In this document: positions 33,410 through 42,775 of the stretch, in pieces
How positions within the stretch are numbered: the first letter of the stretch is position 1
Layout: every line of letters begins with the position of its first letter
From: Roridomyces roridus
Taxonomy: Eukaryota > Basidiomycota > Agaricomycetes > Agaricales > Mycenaceae
Direction: 5' to 3'
Assembly (NCBI GenBank): GCA_029378245.1
Contig: JARKIF010000005.1
Span: 2,232,001-2,296,000 of the forward strand
DNA: 64,000 bases
Program-made: the position numbers and the translations under genes
Notes under the pieces: generated by a model
The model's database searches: none
The model's input: the letters and a program-made list of their open reading frames with translations, nothing else
What the model was told of the DNA's origin: nothing

Positions 33410-35701
33410 CTAGGCATCGACATCCGAATCCTGGTCAATCAAAACTAATGCGCTACCCTCGGAGCTGTCGGCGGCCTCGGCAGCGTCGGCGTCGACATCC
33501 ATGATGTCCTCCGAGGGCTCCGCTTGGTCCCGCTGAGCCGCCGCACGTTGCGCTGCAGCAATGATCTTCTTCCATTGGATCGGTTGGAGCTGGTTGAGGA
33601 CATTGTGGATGTTGGTGGTCGAGTTTACGTGGACCGCTTGACCCTCGATCTTGGCCGGGGCGTCGCTCCAGTTGGTCTTGGAGAAGTGGCCGAGGGTGCC
33701 GTCCGGGATGACCAGCTGGCCGGTCGAGTAGTAGTTGAGGGCACGTTTAAGCTACAAACGAGGAGTGAGAAAGGACATGCAGAGAAGAGAATGAGCGCAC
33801 AGCCTGAATGGTGTACGTGAGAGCGCCGATGGGGTAGGAGTGGGGCAAGTCGGGATCAAAGCCATGAGGCCCGGCGATACCGTTCACGGAGGTCATGGTG
33901 CAGTGGACGGCCAAGACGCGAGAGCAGAGTTTGCTCTGAAATACACCCTGTAGATATCCGTCAGTGCGGGTCGTAACACTCATGATGGACACACCTTGAA
34001 CTTATAAGTAGGCTGCTCCTTCTCGTCCTCGTCCTCGCCCTCGTCCTCGCCCTTGGGCTTGATCTCGATGATGCTTTCGTAGTAGAAGATGCGAGCCGCG
34101 TCGTCACCCTGGAGCTGATATTGGACTTCGGCGGCCTTGGCTTCTGGGTTATCCAGCTTCTGCGTGGTGAGCATGTTCTCGAGGGAGGCGATGGCAGTGG
34201 TAGCGAGCTTGTGACGGTAGGCATTGATTTTGTCTTGACCCTAACAAACAGTCAGTTTATCGAATTAAGTAGTAAAAGCAGCGATGACACACGAGCTTGA
34301 CGATCACTTTGACCTGGTTGGCATCGCTGGGGTCGTCCACACCCACCGTGTATTTGGGAAAGAGGTCGTTCCAGATGTCCACGAAGTCGTCGGGCAGCAA
34401 GTCCGTCCAGCCCTTGCGTGTACCAAGCTCGTTGAGCACGGCCGGTGTAAACTCGCTCTTGAAGCGAGGAAGGAGGGCGGGGGGGAGGGCGTCTCGCTTG
34501 ATGTCCGACTTCTTTAGCTGGCCAGAGGACTTGAGTGCCTTGAGGGGGACGAGACCCACGGCTTGCGTCTCGACGATACCGGCGATGGAAGCCCGAAGAA
34601 GGAAAAGAAGTAAGTGACGTGGCTGACACGTGATTGATTACTCACCTTCTGCCGTGCATCCTTGGCCTTCTCCTCGGGACGAGCAGACACGCCCTCCTCG
34701 CCATCATCAGCGTCGGAGTCAATGCCCCCAATGGCGCTGGCGTCGCTTTCAGGCACGCCCAACTCGCTGGAGGCCCGTCGGGACAAGGCCGACCCGGCCG
34801 ACATGGATCGGCTGGGAGCGCGGGAGCTCGCAAAGTCGGTGGATGGGGTACGACCGCGCTGGGACCAGTCGATGTAGACGCCGCCTAGGTTAGACTTCTT
34901 TGCCTTCTTCGTGGCGGCCTTTGCCTGTGGCTCCTGGGATCTAGAATATGTCAGTATCGCAAAATGAGTCAAATGAAGTACTTGCTCTGCCTTCCGTTTC
35001 CCCTCTGCTCCTCCGCCTTGCCGGGTCTTCTCTGCGTCCACTGCTTTGCGAACAGTACCCTTACTCTTCTTGCCGCGGGGCTTGGGCTTGGCAACGACAC
35101 CCTCGTCATCCGAAGGGTCCATGAGCTCGTCGTCATCCTCGTGCTCGTTTCCTGGCTGGAACTCGTCGCTACTTCCGGGACCGTCTGAAAACTGGTCCAC
35201 GGGTCCGGCGCTGGCGACTGCAGAGGATTTGATCAGTATAGCACGGCGGCAAAGGAGCTCAGACTGGCCTTCTCCTTGTGCGATGACTACCGGCCTGGGA
35301 CGCAGGACTTTGTCCATCTCCACAAGCGGGGGTCGATTGGCCTGCTCGGCATGTATCTCGTCGTCACGCTCGATCCGATTCTCGATGGTGGCGGCCTTGG
35401 AGATGGCGTCTTGGCGTCTGGCCTCCGCTTGCTCCTTCTGCTGAAGTTTGACTTGCTTTTCGAATTGAACTTCTTGCGAGCTGCGACGCTCTTTGGGCTT
35501 GTCGACAAGGCCTGGACGAAACTGAGGCGCGGTCATCTTGGGAGTCCCGGTCGAGACGGGAGTGATGGGTGTCGTGGGTGTTGTGGTGCTGGTACCGGTG
35601 CGTCGATTGACGGGAGCTCTGCGAAGGCCCACCGCCGCCAACATTTTGGTGGTAGGTGTGATTTTTCTGCCGCTGCTGCTGCGAGAAGTCGAGGACGACA
35701 T
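33410..35701 (-). CDS. Transposon partner protein of the Plavaka element, unknown function
   Basis: Six exons (35701..34982, 34933..34646, 34568..34293, 34240..33995, 33947..33801, 33751..33410) give 672 residues with no frame break. I do not recognise a named domain. The N-terminal half is basic and low complexity (Ser/Thr/Pro, then a coiled coil rich in Lys/Gln/Glu near residues 70-130, then acidic DDDELMDPSDDEG), followed by LGGVYIDWSQRGRTP. The C-terminal half looks folded: RFKSEFTPAVLNELGTRKGW, LFPKYTVGVDD, INAYRHKLATTAIAS, FDPDLPHSYPIGALTYTIQA, WKKIIAAAQRAA, ending in an acidic tail. It shares a 244-bp divergent promoter with the transposase and lies wholly inside the element, so it is transposon cargo or an accessory mobility factor. 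DNA binding or transposition help is a guess. Confidence 0.8.
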
Positions 35702-35945
35702 GCTGGGTGGAAGAGAGGAAGTGGGTGCAAGAGAGAAAAAGAGGGTGAGCTTTCGCTTATCCGGACTTAGGAATCAGGACTTACGCGTCTTTTGCGGCCG
35801 TCACTACCAACGGTCTATCAATACCGACGCTTGCTCGGCCCACTCTGTTGTTTATGATTTGTCTTACCTCGCGAATATACACCGTTTATCTGTCTTACCG
35901 TCCCCGACTTGTCTGTTGCGTCACTGCTGCCACCGTCAACTTACC

Positions 35946-38900
35946 ATGGCTGGTCAGCGCCGCCGATTCACTCCTGCCTCATTCAAATGCACGGTGTGCG
36001 GCAAATCATGCCGCTCAGCTGGGGGACTCACTCAGCATCGTAACGCCGCCCACCCAGAACCTCCTCGCCTCCCCGACGTCACTAATGGGCAGCCCGCCGA
36101 TAATTCCGATGAGCCTGATCTCTCCCCTCCTCCGACGCGATCACCTAGTCCCGATATCCCCCAATCACCTCCGCCGGAACCTACCGTGCCCCCGGCCCAA
36201 CGTGGAACAGTCATTGAGCGACATCCAATTCTTGACGGTCAGCCTTTCCATCCGGATCGGATGCAACTTGAATGATTCTCATTCGGACATTTCAGGCACG
36301 CCGTGTGATCATGACGGGTATGATCTCCCTGCTGGGGCTCCTCCGCCACCCTGGGACGAGCGTGCGCCGGATGATTTTTCGCCCTTTGAATCCCGCGCCG
36401 AATTCGAGCTCGCCGAGTTTTTATACACAAAAGAGGAGATGTCTACAAAGAGTGTGGATCGCCTTGCGCAGCTTCTGGCTGCGTTATACCCGGACAGAGA
36501 CCCTCCCTTCGCCGACTACAAAGATCTGTATGCTACAATTGACGCCATCCAGCAAGGGGATATTCCCTGGGAGTCGTTCTCCGTCCAATATACTGGTCCA
36601 CTCCCCGAAAACGGACCTGCTCCCGTGTGGATGACGGAGACGTTTGAGGTCTGGTATCGCTCGCCTCTCGCCATCTTTGAGAAGCAGCTGGCAAATCCTG
36701 ACTTCAAAGACGAGATGGATTGGGCGCCGAAGCGCATCTTCAAGGATAGCAAGCGCCAATTCACGGACTTGTTTTCGGGAAACTGGGTGTGGGATCAAGC
36801 AGTGAGTGCTATTTTTCTTCATTGAAATGTGTTGACGAATCGTTTTCAAGGATAAAATCGCTGCGGAAAGCCCAGAGAACCATGGGGCAATGTTTGTACC
36901 AGGTGTATTCGGCAGTGACAAAACCACCGTCTCTGTTGGAACCGGTAACACAGAATTCTATCCTTTCTACGGTGGTATCGGCAATATATACAACTCAACA
37001 CGTCGAGCGCATCGGGAGGGTTTGTCGGTGATGGCTTTTCTTTCCATTCCAAAAAGTACGCACCTTTCATTCGTTCGGATACCCAACATTCACCCCGTTT
37101 GTAGCGACTCGACAATACGCAGCCAGCAAGGAGTTTCGCAAATTTCGTCGCCAGCTTTTCCATTCCTCCATCGCACGGATCTTGCAGCCACTCAAACCCC
37201 ACATGACGACTCCACGGGTCACTAGATGTGCTGACGGGCACTTTCGGCGCGCCATCTATGGCCTCGGACCTTACATTGCCGATTATCCCGAGCAAGCTTT
37301 ACTTACGTGCATCGTTCAAGGCAACTGTGCTCGGTATGTGCTTGGCCGAGATTGAATATTGAGTCCACTCAATTATCTCTTAGTTGCCTCTCCCCTTCGG
37401 ATGACCTCGATCGAGAGAGTGCACGCCGCTGTTTGGAGCATACCGAGGCGCTCCTCGACGCGTTGTCTCTGAAGGAGCTATGGGACGATTTTGGTATCGT
37501 CGGGGACATCGTAGTGCGTACTCTGTCCTCTCTTCGTGTGGATCATCAGATTAATCATGTTGCAAAGCCGTTTACTAGTGACTTTCCACGCGCAGATATC
37601 CATGAATTAATTTCCATGGATCTTCTTCACCAGATCATAAAGGGGACGTTCAAGGATCACCTTGTGGACTGGGTCGAAGAATATATCGAATTGACGCACT
37701 CGCCGGCGGAAGCCAAACGGATACTTGCCGAAATCGACCGACGGTGAGATTTTCGTTGATTCAATTCCGCTCTCTTCACTAATGTATTTACAGTATTGCC
37801 ATAACCCCACCATTCCCTGGCCTTCGCCGCTTTCCTGTTGGGCGGGGATTCAAGCAGTGGACCGGAAATGATTCGAAAGGATTGATGAAGGTGAGCGCCA
37901 GACTGTGCTTGTCCAAATCAGCGAACATTAATATACGCACAGGTCTATCTCCCAGCCATTGCGGGGCTGGTCCCAAATGAAATTGTTCAGACTGTAGCGC
38001 ACCTTACAGAATTTTGCCACCTGGTCCGCCGTTCCGTGCTTGATGAGGACACACTCCTCGTCATTGACACGACGGTGGCTCGTTTCCACGCCGCGCGTGA
38101 GATATTTCGCCTAATCCGCCCCGAAGGATTTTCGCTTCCGCGCCAGCATTCCATTGTACACTACCGCGAGCTTATTCAGGCGTTCGGGGCCCCCAACGGA
38201 CTCTGCTCGTCGATCACCGAGTCAAAACACATCAAGGCCGTCAAACGGCCGTATCGCCGCTCAAACCGCAACAAACCGCTCAGCCAGATACTACTCACCA
38301 ACCAGCGTCTCGATAAAATCATGGCCGCCCGCGTGGATTTCACGGCTCGGGGTATGATGGACGGATCTCTGTTTGCTGGCCCGCCCATTCCTGCTCCTCC
38401 TCCTGACGCAAATGAAGAACAAGTTGACAATGGAGTTGTCGAAGGTCCCACCTGCCTCGGGGAAGTGACGTTGGCGAAGCGACACGGTGAGTGCAGTGCA
38501 TCAACGTATGCTTTTTCTGTTCTTATTATCCTATCCAGTTCGGGGAGTCTCTCGCAATGTACATGACGTCGCGCTGCACGTTGATCAACCGCGCCTGCAC
38601 GAACTCATCCGGCGGTTTCTTTTCGAACAACTACACCCCGACAGGGATGCGCCTGCCACTATGGCGGAGTGTCCACCATTTGCGGAGAATGTATTCATTT
38701 ACAACTCCGCTCGCGCCGTGTTCTATGCGCCCAGCGATGTCTGTGGCATCGGGGGTATGCGTCATGAACGCATTCGGGCAGTCAAGTCCTGGTACAGCGG
38801 ACCTTCCCGATATGATTGTGTCTTCATCGAGCATGACGGAGACGCTGACGGCTTCCGTGGTCTCCACGCTGCCCGTGTGCACCTCTTATTCAGATTCAAG

Positions 38901-39203
38901 TACCACGGCGTCGACTACCCCTGTGCGCTGATCCACTGGTTCTCCGCGCACGGGAACGAACCCGATCCGGACACGGGTATGTGGATTGTCAAGCCAGATT
39001 GGGTACGTGGCCGGCCTCGGGACCCCTCTCTGGCAGTGGTATCCCTTCGCACAATTTTCCGGGCTGCGCATCTCATTGGGATGGCTGGGAAGGAGTTTGT
39101 TCCAGCCGATGAGTTGTTCAATTTTTCTCACTCACTCGACGCGTTCAAGGTGTTTTACATTAACAAGTATGCGGATCATCACGCACACGAAATTGCATTT
39201 TGA
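35946..39203 (+). CDS. Plavaka transposase
   Basis: Eight exons (35946..36237, 36296..36801, 36851..37055, 37105..37333, 37384..37743, 37794..37890, 37943..38486, 38539..39203) give 965 residues with no frame break. A C2H2 zinc finger opens the protein (FKCTVCGKSCRSAGGLTQH), followed by a Pro-rich linker. Family hallmarks follow: TPCDHDGYDLPAGAPPPPW, DDFSPFESRAEFELAEFLY, LANPDFKDEMDWAPKRIF, SDKTTVSVGTG, FRKFRRQLFHSSIARILQPL, ADGHFRRAIYGLGPYIADYPEQ, the CARCLSP zinc knuckle, DLLHQIIKGTFKDHLVDWV and YRELIQAFGAPNGLCSSITESKHIKAVK. Acidic residues in ADGHFRR and ISMDLLHQ are candidates for the catalytic triad, but I cannot assign it firmly. The protein would cut and move the surrounding element. 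Confidence 0.92.
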
Positions 39204-39802
39204 ATGTTGTAGTATAAGTAGTAGGGCGGTACTTTCTGGGACTCACTTTTTTGACCACTTTTAATTACAACTGCTTCCACACCGAAAAGACGAAAAGAGG
39301 CAAAAGTGAATCTCGACCAAGGAAAGTCCGATGCAAAGTGCCGAAAAAAGATGAAAGCGGAAAAAGCGCCAGAAAAGCTCTCGAGGTGCTCAGAAAAGAG
39401 GGTGTCAAGTTGCTGATGCCCTGGAAGATCTGAGATGCTGGAGGGCATCTGACAAGTGCCAGAGCAGTGTGGCATTGTTCCTGAGCTGTGATATTTGATT
39501 AGTGGGCCTCAGACCTATTTATTTGGTACATACTGATGAGTTCAATTTGACCTTGTTGTCTTGGTCTTTGGATATGTGAATAAACACTGTGTACAGTGAG
39601 ATCAAGCTCTTGCAGGAGCACTGGGAATTTACTTCAAGTTATTGATCTGACTTTGATAAAACAGGGCTCCCCCTTCACCGAGACCTCCTCCTCCTCCTTG
39701 TTGGTCAGCTCCCCCACCGGGACCACCGGTGCCACCTGAAAGTCAGCCAAGTACTGCTCATTTTGATTTGTGCTCACCATGTACATGAAAATGTGTCCCC
39801 AT

Positions 39803-40381
39803 CAGGGTTTCAGCGGTGGGCAAAGACATTGAGTGGCTTGTGGTGTGGTGTGGGTATGAGGGTAAAGGGTGTTGACATGGCAGAAATATTTATATCTTGA
39901 CAGGTGCTACCCTAGCCCAAGCCTAGACCTTGGGGCGCGGTTACGGTGTTTGTTGGATCAAATTCCCAGAAGCAGTGTAACCGCTTTGGGTTACACCCAA
40001 AGATAGTGTAACCCGCCGGGGTTAAGGGTGCAACCTGGAATGGGAATTATTCACGTGCATCAGCTGTTTCGGTTTACATCATCTGTCAATCAATTGTCGA
40101 ATGTTGAATCGTTTCTGCTCAATCCTCAGCACTTACACCGCAGATGACACGGAACAGTGTCTAATTATGTTTCTCATACTCATGGGTCGCTGCTTGAATT
40201 TTTTCAGACGTCTGTTGAGGCACTGCAGTTGTAGTGCATGCCATCAGTCGGCCATAATCGTGAATCCTTGAAATTTGCCAGGAAAGAACTTATTGTTCGG
40301 ACCTTCTAAGGATCTTTATGGGTCTCAAATTTTTGAAGGGGACTTGAAGCATTGTTTCTCGTGTGAGCTTCCTCCCGCAAA
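39803..40381. other. Upstream region of the NLR gene
   Basis: Presumed promoter of the NLR gene. A small hairpin-forming block near 39973..40025 repeats GTGTAACC / GGTTACAC in both orientations (three copies). No ORF is credible here. Confidence 0.35.
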
Positions 40382-40837
40382 GTGAGATTCTCCGGCTGCA
40401 GGCAAGATCCCAATGCCATCCCGAGTGTTATGCACTACGGAGCATCAGTGGCAGGGTGGGTATCTCTCATGGCAAACATTTCCTATTGCCTCGGGGATTT
40501 CTCAGCCAGGGAGCTACTGGTCTGCTTGACATCTGTGCTCTGTGATCCAGATCAAATGCTCATCAAACAAGCCACCTGGGAACTTTGCGTGGAGAAAATT
40601 TGTTCAATATACCGAAAGGAGTGGAATAGCACCGGATTTTCATCTCCGACCTACCGGAGGCAAAATAATGAGGGGCCAGCAGAACCTGAGCATTACACGC
40701 CACATATCATTCCATCGTTGATAAGATCATTGATGCGGCATCTCGGCATCGAATCTTCGGTCATGCTTTTTCGACTGATCCTTGTACATGAGGGTGATCC
40801 TACCCTGGAGGTTTCAGAAGGGCAGGAGTTCATCTAG
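40382..40837 (+). CDS. Hypothetical ORF, 151 residues
   Basis: A single open frame with a non-standard first codon in the track; the first in-frame ATG is a little downstream (MHYGASVAGWVSLMANISYC). The sequence has a helical, mixed composition (ELLVCLTSVLCDPDQMLIKQ, then YTPHIIPSLIRSLMRHLGIE) unlike random shadow ORFs, but I recognise no family. It is followed by a pyrimidine-rich stretch (40837-40890). It lies in transposon-rich DNA between the NLR promoter and the F-box relic and could be a fragment of a longer, decayed gene. Confidence 0.3.
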   Translation: MRFSGCRQDPNAIPSVMHYGASVAGWVSLMANISYCLGDFSARELLVCLTSVLCDPDQMLIKQATWELCVEKICSIYRKEWNSTGFSSPTYRRQNNEGPAEPEHYTPHIIPSLIRSLMRHLGIESSVMLFRLILVHEGDPTLEVSEGQEFI

Positions 40838-41251
40838 TTTCCTCTTTCCTCTCCCCTCCCCTTTCCTTTTTTGGGCATTTTTTTTGTAATTCTTTTGGGC
40901 GCCAACAAACACCATTACCGAGCCGACCTTGGTCTCCCCATGACCGACCCTTTTTGGAATTGTGTCCTGTTATTACGGCAGGCGTATCTGACACCTTGAA
41001 TTTAACTAATTGGAACTTGATTGGAACCAGAAGTTTAATTGGCAGACACCCCTGTCATTTTTGATGGTAAACGGGGTGGTTATTAGTTAAAAAGAACAAC
41101 TCCTTTGAAAAGGGTTTAGGAATCGTAACCAAGGGAGCCAACCGTTCTTTTCAATCCCTTTGCAATTTTGGGCAGACAGGACTGAATCACAAAGCAAACA
41201 GTCTGTTGCAATAATTGTTTTTCAAAACCGAATGAGAGTGAAAAAGTCATT
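40838..41251. other. Intergenic, no gene seen
   Basis: About 410 bp, A/T-richer than the surroundings, no ORF of note and no repeat recognised. Confidence 0.3.
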
Positions 41252-41379
41252 GCGTCCGATGTTTGTTATGGGCATTGGGCACCATGGACCCATGATTCCG
41301 ATGCTGATGCCTTCCTAGTGCATGTTGTTCTTAAATGTATCACCATGCACTTACTCGTTAGACAAGCAGTTGAAAGATT
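41252..41379 (+). pseudogene. Relic of an F-box-like gene 3' end
   Basis: This stretch matches 28415..28543 in the same orientation at roughly 85-90 percent identity by eye. It covers the last codons of the F-box-like gene at 26503 (GCGTCCGATGTTTGTTATGG start, the GGCACCATGGACC block) and the first 60 bases after its stop. Small indels disrupt the coding part and no upstream part of the gene is present. It is interrupted at its right end by the MITE at 41380, after which the match resumes for a few bases (CAT). Confidence 0.8.
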
Positions 41380-41515
41380 AGGGGAGGTCAGAGTGGACGA
41401 ATCAATGTCGATTATGACAGCGATTCTGATGTCGAAACTCGGATTTTCGGCTGTCAGAATCGATGCCAGAATCGAACGCATAATCACTCCGTTTCGATCC
41501 ACTCTGACCTCCCCT
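41380..41515. mobile_element. 136-bp foldback MITE
   Basis: Perfect 18-bp terminal inverted repeats, AGGGGAGGTCAGAGTGGA at 41380..41397 and its complement at 41498..41515. It is flanked by ATT on both sides (41377..41379 and 41516..41518). The uninterrupted paralogous site near 28540 has a single ATT (GTTGAAAGATTCAT), which confirms insertion with a 3-bp target duplication. An inner GATTCTGA/TCAGAATC pair makes most of the element able to fold back. No coding capacity. A 3-bp duplication is typical of PIF/Harbinger-type MITEs, but ATT is not the usual TWA target, so family is left open. Confidence 0.88.
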
Positions 41516-41596
41516 ATTCATGAAAAGTGAAAGGAAACGATGGAAAAGAAGGTTGAGAAAACTCGAGCAGTTTGTTAAACCAACTACAAACCAGCT

Positions 41597-42298
41597 TTAG
41601 ATCAACCTTGTCCATGTCTCCTTCCCGTCAACCCATGTGCTCCGAACGCCAATATAAACAGATACTCCTTCTTGCTTCAGCCTTCTGAATGGTTCGAGGA
41701 CGCTTTCACTCGGAAGTGAATCGTCATTACAAAAGAACTGGCACGCGATGGCATGAAACACTCGTAACTGGCCGACCCCGGCCAAATTCCCCCGACTCGT
41801 CAAGTGTCCACCCGCTATTTTCAGCAGCTCGTTTCGCGAAACCTCTCTCCGCCAAGCATCGCAATAGAAGGCAAGTTTCTCAAGCCCTGGCACAAATCCC
41901 GGGTCATGGCTGAAACGCTCAAAGAAGCGGACTGTGAAATCCTTTGCTGGGCTCCATATTTCCATATCGGTAAGATGAGGCTGTAGCAATGGTGCCATGC
42001 TCAGTGGGAGAGTCGTGAATCGACATCCCCCGTGACCCGGGCGGAAAACGAGTTGTTTCAGAGGAGGTGGCCCACGTTCCAGAAAAGATGGCACCGTCCC
42101 TACGTCGAATTCGACGTCTAGCTGGTGAAGTTGGAGGCTTTCGAGATTCGGGAAGGTTATATAGTCCAGGAGCTGAGCGGACATGGCGAAATTGTCGTCC
42201 TGCAGTCGTTCATCCTCGATATCGCTATCCTTCGACTTGAACAGGGTCAACATCAGACTTTTATCAAATTGCTTGCGGCCCCAAACAAGCCCGAACAA
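41597..42298 (-). pseudogene. Truncated F-box/LRR-type protein, C-terminal part
   Basis: An open frame of 233 residues whose start (MFGLVWGRKQ) is not a plausible N-terminus. From about residue 45 on it resembles the C-terminal half of agaricomycete F-box/LRR-like proteins: YITFPNLESLQLHQLDVEF, FLERGPPPLKQLVFRPGHGG, LQPHLTDMEIWSPAKDFTV, VPGLEKLAFYCDAWR, and a tail LEPFRRLKQEGVSVYIGV. The F-box and first half of the repeat domain are missing; upstream sequence changes to repeat-like DNA at about 42290. It is unrelated in sequence to the 22129/26503 family and closer in style to the 61585 and 63215 genes. Most likely a gene fragment. Confidence 0.6.
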
Positions 42299-42775
42299 GC
42301 TCGAAAAAGGCCAAACAAGCCCGCAAGCTCACAAGTTTGCAAGTCTATGTCCAGAATCCACAAGGTCGGCCGTTCGAGTCAGTGGGACCACATTATTTTC
42401 CATTTTTCTTTAGGTTCCCAGGTGTGTACGGATGCGGAAAAAATACTAGGGGGTGCAGTTTTCCATCTAACAGTTGCTGAAAGGCCACCACAGCCATAAT
42501 TATCATTTACCAGGGCGCAAAAAATTCGTCACCTCTCCGACTCGAACCTGGGAGCTCCGATACAAGGCCACAAGCCGGAACAAGGGCCAAAAGTTCGCAA
42601 GCAAAATGCTATTTTGCTGATGAAGGCACGCATTTGTGAGTGATGAAGGAGCTCGCGGTTGGGGAGGAAGCCGCGAAACACCGAAAATGCACATTCCACG
42701 AGGTTCGGCATGAGCTACAGGGCCTCCAGGCAGTCAGACAGCTCGTAAAATTCGCCAGTGAATTTTTGAAGCTCT
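42299..42775. repeat. Repeat-like DNA with tRNA-type box B remnants
   Basis: Two blocks share CAAGCC(C/G)GAACAAG and AAGTT(T/C)GCAAG sequence (about 42284..42345 and 42560..42605). A GTTCGAGTC box-B-like motif occurs on the plus strand near 42374, and another (GGTTCGAGTCGGAG) on the minus strand near 42540. This could be a broken SINE pair, but no complete tRNA-like head or A-tail is visible. Confidence 0.3.

Larger units (their letters stand above)
33024..39418. mobile_element. Plavaka-type DNA transposon, 6.4 kb, complete
   Basis: The ends are a perfect 18-bp inverted repeat, CATCAGCAACTTGACACC at 33024..33041 and its complement at 39401..39418. Both sides are flanked by CC (33022..33023 and 39419..39420), a likely 2-bp target duplication. 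Subterminal zones of about 200-250 bp at each end are crowded with AAAAG/CTTTT motifs. The body holds two divergent multi-exon genes, the transposase (35946..39203) and a partner (33410..35701), both without frame breaks, so the copy looks young and possibly active. It sits inside the NB-ARC exon of an NLR gene. Plavaka elements were described together with KDZ transposons in basidiomycetes; identification here is from the transposase. Confidence 0.88.
30635..39802 (-). pseudogene. NB-ARC/TPR NOD-like receptor gene split by a Plavaka transposon
   Basis: Exons: 39802..39778, 39735..39633, 39586..39534, 39485..39421, then the 6.4-kb insertion, 33023..32884, 32833..32458, 32405..30635. Without the insertion it would encode about 843 residues. 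Fungal NLRs are cytosolic STAND ATPases thought to sense non-self and trigger defence or cell death. Parts in order: a glycine-rich N-terminus (GGTGGPGGGADQQGGGG), CPPASQIFQGRREILDKM, P-loop VLHGLGGSGKTQ, LLFDNADDP (Walker B), FIITSRNP, LSCLPLAIVQAGAYI (GLPL-type), helical spacer, then seven 42-residue TPR (kinesin-light-chain-like) repeats and a basic tail. Exon lengths total one base over a multiple of three, owing to a surplus base near 31660 where the spacer meets the first TPR (HQ-stop instead of HPDTL). Two lesions, insertion and frame break, make it non-functional as sequenced. Confidence 0.9.
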
